Shown one piece after another: positions 44,786-52,994 of a stretch of DNA of 59,801 nt (within the stretch, counting starts at the first letter, position 1; the number at the start of each line of letters is the position of its first letter). Origin of the DNA: Novosphingobium hassiacum (GTDB lineage: Bacteria > Pseudomonadota > Alphaproteobacteria > Sphingomonadales > Sphingomonadaceae). Location: NCBI RefSeq assembly GCF_014196055.1, contig NZ_JACICY010000014.1, forward strand, positions 1 to 59,801. Reading direction: 5' to 3'. The notes under the pieces are model-generated. The model saw only the letters and a program-made list of their open reading frames with translations. It did not search any database and was not told the DNA's origin. Both the position numbers and the translations under genes were made by a program.

Positions 44786-45045
44786 CGGGCTGAATCCTGT
44801 CCAAAGAAATGGCGCCGTCGGGCTTCCCAGGCAGCTTCGCAGCCGCTGTCGGGCATGGTGAGGGTGCGGCAGCGGGTGAGCGTGCGGACTTCGGGAGCGG
44901 CCGCGTGCTCCTGCGCGCCGGCAGGCACCCTGGCTTCCCGTTTGGGCTGGCCTCGCTCCCGCCAATGCATCGCGATCCCGGCCGTCGCGGCCAGCATCAG
45001 GCCGACCAGCGCGGCACCCAGCGCAATCCGGCCCGGCCGCCGCAT
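44782..45045 (-). CDS. Putative entry-exclusion protein TrbK-alt
   Basis: 87 residues, MRRPGRIALGAALVGLMLAA, with one N-terminal hydrophobic segment and a periplasmic tail with two cysteines (LTRCRTLTMPDSGCEAAWEA). Its place between trbJ and trbL and its size match the alternative TrbK of Tn4371-like elements. TrbK limits transfer into cells that already carry the element. It is coupled to trbL by ATGA. Confidence 0.83.
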   Translation of the reverse strand: MRRPGRIALGAALVGLMLAATAGIAMHWRERGQPKREARVPAGAQEHAAAPEVRTLTRCRTLTMPDSGCEAAWEARRRHFFGQDSAR

Positions 45046-45046
45046 C

Positions 45047-45763
45047 CTAATTGCCCCGGAAGCGGCGGAAGCGCTCGCGCCCTTCCGCTTCGGTGGCAGC
45101 GTTGCGCGCGCCTTCGAGCGATTGCGCCCGGCCCTGCGCCGCCAGCGCGGCGGTCAGGTCGGCGAGTTGCTGTGACTGGAGCGCGAGGAGCTGGTTGCCG
45201 GCCTGGGCCGCCTGCAACGCCCCGCTCGCCGACTGGCTCGCATTGACCAGCGTGTCGAGGCTGGCCCTGGCCCCGTCGATATTGCCGACGACGCCGGCCT
45301 GCACCTGCAGCGCGTCCTGGAACGCACCCACGCTGTCTTGCCAGCGGTCATTGGCGTTGGCGACCATCTGGCTTTGCGAGGCGGTGAGGTTCGCGCCATT
45401 GTAGCGCTGGGTGAACGCGCTCTGGATATCCTGGACATTGTACGCGATGCGCTGGGCTTGGGCGAGAAGCTGACGGGTCTGCTGGACCTGCTGCTGCAGG
45501 CTCGAGAGCGTCGAGATCGGCAGGCTGGTGAGATTCTTCGCCTCGTTGACAAGGCTGCTCGCCTGGTTTTCGATCTGCCGGATCTGGTTGTTGATCTGTA
45601 CCAGGGACCGCGCGGCGGTCATCACATTCTGTGCATAGTTGCTGGGATCATAGACGATCCCGCCGAACTGGGCCTGGGCCGGCGTGGTGAGCGCAGGCCC
45701 GGCCAGAGCGGCCAGGCTGATGCTGCCGGTGATCAGGACTCGGCGAAGCGACGGCGTTTTCAT
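45047..45763 (-). CDS. trbJ: P-type conjugative transfer protein TrbJ (VirB5 family)
   Basis: 238 residues with a signal peptide ending TTPAQA near residue 31. A helical body follows with the TrbJ signature IVYDPSNYAQNVMTAARSLV and heptad-like Q-rich helices. VirB5-type proteins sit at the pilus tip and help contact the recipient. I used the ATG at 45763, overlapping the trbE stop by 4 nt; the longer frame lies inside trbE. Confidence 0.92.
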   Translation of the reverse strand: MKTPSLRRVLITGSISLAALAGPALTTPAQAQFGGIVYDPSNYAQNVMTAARSLVQINNQIRQIENQASSLVNEAKNLTSLPISTLSSLQQQVQQTRQLLAQAQRIAYNVQDIQSAFTQRYNGANLTASQSQMVANANDRWQDSVGAFQDALQVQAGVVGNIDGARASLDTLVNASQSASGALQAAQAGNQLLALQSQQLADLTAALAAQGRAQSLEGARNAATEAEGRERFRRFRGN

Positions 45764-48249
45764 GATGGAAACTCCTCGGGATCGAGCGGTAGAAAGGGAG
45801 CGTCGTCCGGTTCGGACAGGATCAGGGGATCGGGCGCAGGGAGCAGGTCGGCGGCCCAGTCGAGGCCGCGATGACGCAGCCACGCAGCGGCAAAGCCCGC
45901 CTGGCCATGGGCGGCGACCAGTTCACCGATATGGCGCTGGTCGGTTTTGGAGGAGGCTGCGGCAAAAGCGAGCGCGACTTCGCCCAGACCCAGCTCGATC
46001 AGGCGGTTGCCGCGCCGCGACTGACAATAGTAATCGCGCTTGGGCGTTGCTCGGGACAGGATCTCGATCTGCCGGGCGTTCAGGCCGAAGCGTTCATAAA
46101 CCGCGCGGATCTGTGGTTCGGCCGCGCGTTCATTGGGAAGAAAGATGCGGGTGGGGCAGCTTTCGATGATCGCAGGCGCGATGGTCGACGTCTCGATATC
46201 GGCAAGGCTTTGCGTGGCGAAGATGACGCTCGCATTCTTCTTGCGCAGGGTCTTGAGCCATTCGCGCAGCTGAGCTGCGAAGGCGGGATGGTCGAGCACC
46301 AACCAGCCCTCGTCGATGATGATGAGCGTGGGACGGCCATCGAGCCGGCCCTCGATGCGGTGGAAGAGATAGGCCAGGACCGCGGCGGCTGCGGCGGCGC
46401 CGATCAGTCCTTCGGTCTCGAAGGCCTGAACGCGCGCTTCACCCAGTTGTTCGGTTTCGGCATCGAGCAGTCGCCCCCAGGGACCGCCCACACAATAAGG
46501 CGCGATCGCCTGCTTGAGTTCCTGGTTCTGCAGGAGGACGGCAAGACCTGTGAGCGTGCGCTCGGCGACCGGTGCGGAGGCCAGGGAGCCGAGCGCGGTC
46601 CACAGATGCTCCTTGGCGGCAGGATCGATCGCCACCCCTTCGCCCGCCAGGATTGCGGCCAGCCATTCGGCGGCCCATGCGCGCTGGCCCGGTTCGTCGA
46701 TCCGGGCCAGCGGCTGCAGGGCCACACCCTCACCCGATTCGCCTTCGTGCAGCGCGCCGCCCAGATCCTGCCAGTCCCCGCCCATTGCGATGGCGGCGGC
46801 GCGGATCGAACCGCCAAAATCGAAAGCGAAGATCTGGGCGTTCGCATAGCGGCGGAACTGCATCGCCATGAGCGCGAGCAGCACCGATTTGCCCGCGCCG
46901 GTCGGGCCAACGACAAGGCTGTGGCCAACGTCGCCGACATGGAGGGAGAGGCGGAACGGGGTCGAGCCTTCGGTCTTGCCGTAGAGCAGGCAAGGCGCCG
47001 CGAAGTGCTCGTCGCGTTCCGCGCCAGCCCACACGGCCGAGAGGGGAATGAGGTGGGCAAGATTGAGGGTGGAAACGGGAGGCTGGCGGACATTGGCGTA
47101 AACATGGCCGGGAAGGGATCCGAGCCATGCCTCCAGCCCGTTCATGCCCTCGATGGTGCAGGTGAAGTCGCGGCCCTGGATGACCTTCTCGACGAGGCGC
47201 AGTTTCTCGGCGGCGAGCGCCGGGTCGCGGTCCCAGACGGTGACGGTCGCCGTGATATACGCGATACCGGCGGCGTCCGCACCCAGTTCCTGCAAGGCCA
47301 TGTCGGCATCGACCGCCTTGTTCGAGGCGTCGGAATCCATGAGGACCGACTGTTCGTTGGTCATCACTTCCTTGAGGATTGCGGCAAGCGACTTGCGCTT
47401 GGCGAACCATTGTCGCCGGATCTTCGTCAGCAATCTGGTGGCGTCGGTCTTGTCGAGCATGATCGCGCGGGTCGACCAACGATAGCCGAAGGCCTGCCGG
47501 TTGAGTTCGTCGAGCAGCCCCGGGAAGGTCGCGGTCGGAAAACCGGTGATGGTGAGTGTGCGCAGGTAATGCTCGCCGAGCTTGGGTTCGAGCCCGCCGG
47601 TAAGCCCTTCGTCGGTCAGCAGGGCGTCAAGATAGGCCGGGGTTTCGGGCACGCGCACGCGCTGGCGCTTGGTCGACACACACGAATGCAGGTAGGTCAG
47701 CGTCTGCCCGTCATCGAGCCAGGCGACTTCCGGCATGAAGCCTTCGACCAGATTCAAAACGCGGTCGCTGCGCTCGACGAAGCTTTTCAACAGCTCATCG
47801 GGATCGACGCCCGATCCGGAGCGGCCTTCATAGAGCCAGCTCTCTGCCCGAGCCCCGTCCTCGGCGGGCGGCATCCACAGCAAGGTCAGATGATAGAAGC
47901 TCTCGAAATGGGCGCCTTCCTCGCGGAACTGCGCATGGCGTTCCTGGTCCACCAGCGCGGAGACGGGATCGGGAAAGGTGGCGTCGGGATAGTCCTGCGC
48001 GGGCACCCGGCTCGCTTCGACGAACACGGCCCAACCCGTTCCCAGCCGCCGCAACGCATTGTTGAGGCGCGCGGTTACCGCGACCAGCTCGGCGGGGGTT
48101 GCGCTGTCGAGATCGGGACCGCGAAAGCGCAACGATCGCTGGAACGAGCCATCCTTGTTGAGCACGATGCCGGGCGCCACCAGTGCGGCCCAGGGAAGGA
48201 AATCGGCAAGGCAGGCGGCCTTGGAGCGATATTCGGAGAGGTTGATCAT
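45760..48249 (-). CDS. trbE: Conjugal transfer ATPase TrbE (VirB4 family)
   Basis: 829 residues, full length. The N-terminal CagE/VirB4 domain is followed by an ATPase domain with Walker A VVGPTGAGKSVLLALMAMQF near residue 448 and Walker B LIIIDEGWLVLDHPAF near residue 640; RNGNRLIELGLGEVALAF lies near the C-terminus. TrbE powers assembly and operation of the secretion channel at the inner membrane. The start overlaps the trbD stop by 4 nt. Confidence 0.95.
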   Translation of the reverse strand: MINLSEYRSKAACLADFLPWAALVAPGIVLNKDGSFQRSLRFRGPDLDSATPAELVAVTARLNNALRRLGTGWAVFVEASRVPAQDYPDATFPDPVSALVDQERHAQFREEGAHFESFYHLTLLWMPPAEDGARAESWLYEGRSGSGVDPDELLKSFVERSDRVLNLVEGFMPEVAWLDDGQTLTYLHSCVSTKRQRVRVPETPAYLDALLTDEGLTGGLEPKLGEHYLRTLTITGFPTATFPGLLDELNRQAFGYRWSTRAIMLDKTDATRLLTKIRRQWFAKRKSLAAILKEVMTNEQSVLMDSDASNKAVDADMALQELGADAAGIAYITATVTVWDRDPALAAEKLRLVEKVIQGRDFTCTIEGMNGLEAWLGSLPGHVYANVRQPPVSTLNLAHLIPLSAVWAGAERDEHFAAPCLLYGKTEGSTPFRLSLHVGDVGHSLVVGPTGAGKSVLLALMAMQFRRYANAQIFAFDFGGSIRAAAIAMGGDWQDLGGALHEGESGEGVALQPLARIDEPGQRAWAAEWLAAILAGEGVAIDPAAKEHLWTALGSLASAPVAERTLTGLAVLLQNQELKQAIAPYCVGGPWGRLLDAETEQLGEARVQAFETEGLIGAAAAAAVLAYLFHRIEGRLDGRPTLIIIDEGWLVLDHPAFAAQLREWLKTLRKKNASVIFATQSLADIETSTIAPAIIESCPTRIFLPNERAAEPQIRAVYERFGLNARQIEILSRATPKRDYYCQSRRGNRLIELGLGEVALAFAAASSKTDQRHIGELVAAHGQAGFAAAWLRHRGLDWAADLLPAPDPLILSEPDDAPFLPLDPEEFPS

Positions 48250-48518
48250 GGCCGCATCCAGACGGGATATTTGAGATGACGGCGGGCAACATCGACGAAC
48301 TGGGGGTCGCGCCGCGCGGCCCAGACCGAGAGCGCATGGCCGATGGCCCAGAGCGCGAGGCCCGCGAGCCAGAGCCTGAGGCCGAGGCCCAGCGCACCAG
48401 CCAGGGTGCCGTTGACGATGGCAAGGCTACGCGGGGCGCCGCCCAGCAGGATGGGTTCCGATAGCGCCCGATGGACCGGCACCAGGAACCCCGGCATATC
48501 CTCTTCCCGGCCATCCAT
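48246..48518 (-). CDS. trbD: Conjugal transfer protein TrbD (VirB3 family)
   Basis: 90 residues with a hydrophobic pair (LAIVNGTLAGALGLGLRLWL, GLALWAIGHALSVWAA) after the motif VPVHRALSEPILLGGAPR that is typical of TrbD. It is an inner-membrane partner of TrbE. Overlap with both neighbours (1 nt with trbC, 4 nt with trbE) supports one operon. Confidence 0.93.
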   Translation of the reverse strand: MDGREEDMPGFLVPVHRALSEPILLGGAPRSLAIVNGTLAGALGLGLRLWLAGLALWAIGHALSVWAARRDPQFVDVARRHLKYPVWMRP

Positions 48519-48850
48519 CAGACCAGCGCCCCACCGCCGAAGGAGAAGAAGGAGAGGAAGAAGGAGCTGGCCGCAAAGGCGATCGACAGGCCGAAGACAA
48601 TCTGGACCAGTCGCCGGAAGCCGCCCGATGTATCGCCGAAGGCGAGCCCCAGACCGGTAGCGATGATGATGATGACCGCAACGATCTTGGCGACCGGCCC
48701 CTCGATCGATTCAAGGATGGATTGCAGCGGAGCTTCCCACGGCATGGAGGAGCCCGAGGCATGGGCAGTGCCGGCGAACAGCAGCAGGCCGGCGAAAAAT
48801 GCCGGCCAGGCCGCCAGATGCTGCGCGGGGCGGTGGGATACAGAAATCAT
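48518..48850 (-). CDS. trbC: Conjugal transfer pilin TrbC (VirB2 family)
   Basis: 110 residues: a signal peptide ending FAGTAHA near residue 32, then two hydrophobic helices (IVAVIIIIATGLGLAFGD and IVFGLSIAFAASSFFLSFFS) around a short basic loop. This is the usual propilin layout; mature TrbC is the major pilus subunit and may be cyclised. The start overlaps the trbB stop by 4 nt. Confidence 0.92.
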   Translation of the reverse strand: MISVSHRPAQHLAAWPAFFAGLLLFAGTAHASGSSMPWEAPLQSILESIEGPVAKIVAVIIIIATGLGLAFGDTSGGFRRLVQIVFGLSIAFAASSFFLSFFSFGGGALV

Positions 48851-49836
48851 GACACGTCTCCGAGGTCTTGGGTTGCAGGGGTCAGGCGGTAGTCGCCGAA
48901 GGCAGGATCGAGGCCTGTGACGCGCATGAGCTGGGACAGGCGGCGTCCGGTGCCGTGCCGCACCAGCACGGCGATGAGATCGATGGTCTCTGCGAGAACC
49001 GCGCGCGGCACGGTCACCACGGCTTCCTGGATGAGTTGCTCCATGCGGCGGAGCGCCCCCACAGCCGTGTTGGCGTGAATTGTGCCGATGCCGCCGGGAT
49101 GTCCGGTGCCCCAGGCCTTCAGGAGGTCGAGCGCTTCAGGGCCGCGCACTTCACCGATTGGGATACGGTCGGGGCGCAGGCGCAGCGATGAGCGGACGAG
49201 ATCGGAGAGCGAGGCCACCCCGTCCTTGGTGCGCATCGCGACCAGATTGGGTGCGGCGCACTGCAACTCGCGCGTGTCCTCGATCAGCACGACGCGATCC
49301 TGGGTCTTGGCGACTTCAGCAAGCAGCGCGTTGGTGAGGGTGGTCTTGCCGGTGCCGGTGCCGCCGGCAACGAGAATGTTGAGGCGGTCCGCGACGCCCC
49401 GGCGGAGCACCTCGGCTTCGGCCGGAGACATGATGCCTGCGGTGACGTAATCACCGAGCGAAAAGACTGCGACGGCGGGCTTGCGGATCGCGAAGGCCGG
49501 GGCGGTTACGACCGGCGGTATCAGTCCTTCGAAGCGTTCGCCGCTGTCCGGCAGTTCGGCGGAAACCCGCGGGGAGCGGGCGTGGACCTCAGCGCCGACA
49601 TGATGGGCGACGAGGCGAATGATACGTTCGCCGTCTGCGGGTGAGAGGCGCTCGCCACTGTCGCTGATCCCTTCACCCAGGCGATCGACCCAGAGGCGCC
49701 CGTCCGGATTGAGCATGACCTCGATGACGAGGGGATCGGCGAGCCAGGATGCGATCGACGCGCCCATCGCGGTGCGCAGCATGCGCGCGCCTCGTGCGTG
49801 AACTTGCGATCCGTGGCTGGCGGCGCCCATGGACAT
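48847..49836 (-). CDS. trbB: P-type conjugative transfer ATPase TrbB (VirB11 family)
   Basis: 329 residues. Walker A AGGTGTGKTT lies near residue 158, followed by the Asp box VVLIEDTRELQCAAPN, Walker B-like RIPIGEVRGPEALDLLKAWG and His box GHPGGIGTIHAN. VirB11 ATPases form hexamers at the base of the T4SS. It is the first gene of the trb operon. The ATG at 49836 follows GGGGA; an internal ATG two codons on is possible. A 136-bp control region with the shared 19-nt element separates it from the LysR gene. Confidence 0.95.
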   Translation of the reverse strand: MSMGAASHGSQVHARGARMLRTAMGASIASWLADPLVIEVMLNPDGRLWVDRLGEGISDSGERLSPADGERIIRLVAHHVGAEVHARSPRVSAELPDSGERFEGLIPPVVTAPAFAIRKPAVAVFSLGDYVTAGIMSPAEAEVLRRGVADRLNILVAGGTGTGKTTLTNALLAEVAKTQDRVVLIEDTRELQCAAPNLVAMRTKDGVASLSDLVRSSLRLRPDRIPIGEVRGPEALDLLKAWGTGHPGGIGTIHANTAVGALRRMEQLIQEAVVTVPRAVLAETIDLIAVLVRHGTGRRLSQLMRVTGLDPAFGDYRLTPATQDLGDVS

Positions 49837-49947
49837 TCCCCGTTTGAGAGCGCCGGCGATGACCGTCCGGCGCGATGGGGATGATTAAGAGACGCAGAAA
49901 CAGGGCGGGTTCAACAGTGATTTTCCGGTGTCGCACAACGGCGAAGC

Positions 49948-49966
49948 AAGACAGGCAATGGCGTAG
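49948..49966 (-). promoter_or_regulatory. 19-nt element shared with the hfa operon, copy 2
   Basis: The same CTACGCCATTGCCTGTCTT as at 39145-39163, with CGCCG after the same 4-nt gap, lies 112 nt upstream of trbB and 7 nt after the LysR stop codon. Confidence 0.6.
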
Positions 49967-49972
49967 CCGACG

Positions 49973-50920
49973 TCATGCGCGCGCAGACACGCAAACCGAC
50001 TGGCGATGCGGGCGGTCGCAGCGCAGCAGTCGCAGGAAACGTCCGACTACGGGATTCGGCGAATCGGGATCCCAACATGCATGAACTTCAAGCGTTTCTT
50101 CGAGATCACACACAGCGACGCCTTCGAACGCATGCGCCCGGATCGCTTCGGTCGAGATTGACACGCCCCGACCGCGCGCGACGAGCGCCAGTATGGAGCA
50201 AGTGCCGATGTCATGTACTTCGACTGAGCCGTTCATTCCCGGTGCGTGCATCCGCTGTGCAAGGCCTGTGATCAGCGCATCTCCGCAGTCTGGACGCGAC
50301 AGCATGACCGTTTCGTTGGCGAGAGCAGGCCAGCCTATGCGTTCGCGGGCGGCGAGCGCATGTTCCTGCGGCAGCACCGCGACGAGCCGTTCGCCGGCAA
50401 GGGGGAGTGTGTCGGTGCTCGCGATATCAGGAGGGCCACGGACGATGGCGACGTCAATCTGGCACGAGCTCAGCGCTCCGGCCAGCCGATCCCTTGGCAT
50501 TTCGACGGGGACCAGGCGAAGGTCGGGCAGCGGGTCGATCTTCTGGAACAGAAGATCTGCGAGGGGGCCATCCCCGATCGGGCCATGAAAGCCCACAGCG
50601 ACAGTGCCAGCTTTGCCGTCTCCGATGCGGCGAATACCAGCGACGAGACCATGGAATTCGCGCAGGAGGTCGCCGGCTCGCTCCAGAAAGATCCTTCCGA
50701 TCGGGGTTGGTGCAATGCGATGTCGGTTCCGTTCGAATATCGCTGTCCCGAGTTGGAATTCCAGGTCCCTGATCCGACGACTAACCGTTGACGCCTTCAT
50801 GTTTAGTGCGCGGGCGGTGCGATTGAAGCTGCCGTGCATGGCGAGCGCAAGGGCGGTTTCGAGATGTACCCGCTCGACCCCGGTTCGTATCAGAACAGGA
50901 TCGACCGATGGGGAAGGCAT
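49973..50920 (-). CDS. LysR-family transcriptional regulator (TraR-like position)
   Basis: 315 residues from the ATG at 50920. The N-terminal winged helix-turn-helix reads LETALALAMHGSFNRTARALNMKASTVSRRIRDLE; the effector domain follows (VAVGFHGPIGDGPLADLLFQ, VAIVRGPPDIASTDTLPLAG, GRGVSISTEAIRAH). The helix-turn-helix has MKASTVSRRI in place of the commoner MSQPALSRQI. An upstream ATG at 51034 with GGCGG before it would add 38 residues; I prefer 50920 because it gives standard LysR spacing. Tn4371-like elements carry a LysR gene (traR) near traG-trbB, so this may control the trb operon; traG is missing between them. The ligand is unknown. Confidence 0.85.
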   Translation of the reverse strand: MPSPSVDPVLIRTGVERVHLETALALAMHGSFNRTARALNMKASTVSRRIRDLEFQLGTAIFERNRHRIAPTPIGRIFLERAGDLLREFHGLVAGIRRIGDGKAGTVAVGFHGPIGDGPLADLLFQKIDPLPDLRLVPVEMPRDRLAGALSSCQIDVAIVRGPPDIASTDTLPLAGERLVAVLPQEHALAARERIGWPALANETVMLSRPDCGDALITGLAQRMHAPGMNGSVEVHDIGTCSILALVARGRGVSISTEAIRAHAFEGVAVCDLEETLEVHACWDPDSPNPVVGRFLRLLRCDRPHRQSVCVSARA

Positions 50921-51098
50921 GGCGCGCACGCTGTTCCAACTGGCAGCCCTTGCGCCCTTGGTACTTTGCTCAGGCCATTCGGGATCATCCTGTAGACCAA
51001 GACCAGAATCCTGAAGGAAAGGGCAAGCGCTCATTCCACCGCCTTTGCGTGCAGGTCGCCCTCCAGCCTTGCAGCATACTGCGACCACGCTCGTTTGC

Positions 51099-51959
51099 TC
51101 ATTTTCGTTCGACGGTGAGATGCCAGCACGGCAGCGGCTCGTCCCGCGAAACGGCAGACACGCGGACCAGGCGGAAGACCCCCTCCATCGTCTTGCCGCA
51201 GAACATTGTCAGTACTTCTTCAAGGCTGGCAAAATGATGCTGAACAGGGGAATCTCGGTACAGGTCGATAACCTCGTACTCGCAGCGCGGCCACCCAAGC
51301 AGGTCAAAGAACTGCTCACGCTTTTCGAAACCGATCCGTTCGTGGAGACGGTGCCAAATGGCATTGACCGAAACGCCTTGCGCGGCCTGCGTTGTCATGG
51401 CGTGGCCCAATGCCAGCTTGAGTTCACTCATGTTGGCGATAGCGCCATCTTCCAGACGGTCGAGCACTTCATACGGCGAGGGGCAGGGATCGGGCGGAAG
51501 AAACAAACGGAAGACAGCCCGCCCGCCAGGGGCGAGCATGCGCGCGAGCTGGGCCACCAGACGTTCCTGCCCGTCTGGAAAGCCATGCTGGTGAAGGCCG
51601 CCATCGCACAGGACGATCTGCACACTTCCAAGAGCAACCGCCGGGTCGGTCGAATGCCAGCGCAGAGCTTCCTCGCGTCTCCCGCACCCGACTCTTTCGA
51701 TCATGTCGAGACTATCTTCGAAGCAGATAACCCGTGTTCCTGTGGGCCATGCCAAACCCCGAAACTCCCGAATGAAGCCAAGAATGGCCGCAGTGTTGAT
51801 GGAGCGATAATCGGCCAGCACGTCGATCTCGTTCTGATAATGTACGACATCGAGTTGCGAGGGCCTCAGCGGCGGGCGATCACAATCCCATCTCCAGGCC
51901 ATCTGATTCCATTGGTCATTGGAACTTGAGCGTAAATCCGGCATCCCAAGTTTGGTCAT
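51099..51959 (-). CDS. Class I SAM-dependent methyltransferase-like protein (divergent)
   Basis: 286 residues. RVICFEDSLDMIERV (around residue 75), VQIVLCDGGLHQHG (near 113) and LARMLAPGGRAVFRLFLPP (near 140) follow the strand order of a Rossmann-like methyltransferase. The motif I glycine loop (usually GxGxG) is not recognisable, so activity is uncertain. The ATG at 51959 has AAAGGACG just before it. It lies 34 nt after the small gene 51994-52272, on the same strand as the Tol-like operon, and may be its last member. The substrate is unknown; the protein may be non-catalytic. Confidence 0.6.
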   Translation of the reverse strand: MTKLGMPDLRSSSNDQWNQMAWRWDCDRPPLRPSQLDVVHYQNEIDVLADYRSINTAAILGFIREFRGLAWPTGTRVICFEDSLDMIERVGCGRREEALRWHSTDPAVALGSVQIVLCDGGLHQHGFPDGQERLVAQLARMLAPGGRAVFRLFLPPDPCPSPYEVLDRLEDGAIANMSELKLALGHAMTTQAAQGVSVNAIWHRLHERIGFEKREQFFDLLGWPRCEYEVIDLYRDSPVQHHFASLEEVLTMFCGKTMEGVFRLVRVSAVSRDEPLPCWHLTVERK

Positions 51960-51993
51960 TTCCGTCCTTTGCCACTCGATTATAATGAGGAAT

Positions 51994-52272
51994 TCAACCC
52001 AAGAGTGTCAGAGAGCATCGCGCCTTGCCTCGCGGCCGATCGCATGCCGCACAGCGGAATTGTTGGAACCGGATCTGCTTCAACTGCATCACGCAGGGTT
52101 CGAGCGCGTGATCAGCCAGTTGGGTAGCCTCCGACATTTCGCCGGATGACGATCGGCATAGCTGGTGAAGCAGCAACTCCTGCCGGACGGTCAGTTCGGT
52201 CTGGGCAATCGTTAACGCTTCGCAGGCCGTGCGCATCAACTGTTCAGTCTGCATCAATTGGGATGTCGCCAC
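51994..52272 (-). CDS. Small uncharacterised helical protein
   Basis: 92 residues, MATSQLMQTEQLMRTACEAL, GTG start, with an ATG six codons in as the alternative. The sequence is Leu/Gln/Glu-rich and helical (TAQTELTVRQELLLHQLCR-like), with no signal peptide, and has four Cys residues in the C-terminal half. It is not recognised. It follows 52288-52740 by 15 nt on the same strand. Confidence 0.5.
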   Translation of the reverse strand: MATSQLMQTEQLMRTACEALTIAQTELTVRQELLLHQLCRSSSGEMSEATQLADHALEPCVMQLKQIRFQQFRCAACDRPRGKARCSLTLLG

Positions 52273-52287
52273 GCCCCTGCCACCAAT

Positions 52288-52740
52288 TCATCGCCCCGGA
52301 AGTTCATATCCAGAAACAGTCGAGTCATCCGGCGATGTGCTAAAAATATCTTCGGCCTTGAGTGGAAATTTGAAATACAGAGAACCAATAATTGCGATTG
52401 AAGCTAAAAATTGCATAGCAATAAGAACGATCACAATCCTATTTCGGGTAGCGCGCTCATCACGCGCCCGACGACGGACTATTTCGAGTTCAATGGTGAT
52501 GTTTGTTATGAGCTTCTGAGCATCGTCAAGGCGCGTTGCGTATCGCTTATCGAGGCCCCTGATATAGCCATCAACCAGCGCGCATACGTCGCGGGAGACT
52601 GTCAGCCGGGTTTCTTGCACGCTCTGTGCCAACATGCCGGATATGAGTTGTTCGGTACGAGCAACCGGGACTCCGGCACCGGCAAGCAGTTGGCCGAGAC
52701 CTACATAGTGGTTCTCGGGCGCGTTCAGGGACGATTCCAC
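52288..52740 (-). CDS. Membrane-anchored protein with coiled-coil, C-terminal anchor
   Basis: 150 residues, GTG start with GGGAGAG six bases before it. Residues ~30-95 are a charged helix that may form a coiled coil (YIRGLDKRYATRLDDAQKLI, ELEIVRRRARDERATR). One transmembrane helix follows (IVIVLIAMQFLASIAIIGSL, ~102-122) and a short tail. It overlaps the preceding small secreted-protein gene by 16 nt. It is not recognised; the layout suggests a cytoplasmic sensor or tether on the inner membrane. Confidence 0.65.
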   Translation of the reverse strand: MESSLNAPENHYVGLGQLLAGAGVPVARTEQLISGMLAQSVQETRLTVSRDVCALVDGYIRGLDKRYATRLDDAQKLITNITIELEIVRRRARDERATRNRIVIVLIAMQFLASIAIIGSLYFKFPLKAEDIFSTSPDDSTVSGYELPGR

Positions 52741-52994
52741 CGCATCTCTCCCTTTTTATCGGTGTCGCTGACAAAGCCATCGCTGGTCAAAGAGCTGCTG
52801 TGAGTTCCATCGTGCGAGAGGCGCATGATGATGCCTTCAGGCACGGTTCCCGAAGGCATAGCAACGTCACGGACCATTGCGTTTGCGGCCAACGGGGTTG
52901 CGGACAACGCCAAAGCGATCGCGCTTAGTCGTACCTTTCGTCGGGCTGCCCAAAGATCGCTTGCCAAGGGGGCCACGGGCGTCAACCGGCGCAT
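52725..52994 (-). CDS. Small secreted protein, 89 residues
   Basis: MRRLTPVAPLASDLWAARRK precedes a hydrophobic signal (VRLSAIALALSATPLAANA, cleavage near residue 39), leaving about 50 mature residues rich in Ser, Gly and Asp (MPSGTVPEGI, SDGFVSDTDKKG). It overlaps cpoB by 13 nt and the next gene by 16 nt. It is not recognised; the Tol context suggests a periplasmic peptide. Confidence 0.6.
   Translation of the reverse strand: MRRLTPVAPLASDLWAARRKVRLSAIALALSATPLAANAMVRDVAMPSGTVPEGIIMRLSHDGTHSSSLTSDGFVSDTDKKGEMRWNRP

Noticed and set aside
45871..48279. 802-residue + strand open frame
   Set aside because: Antisense to trbE with its Walker motifs; the composition looks like a shadow frame.
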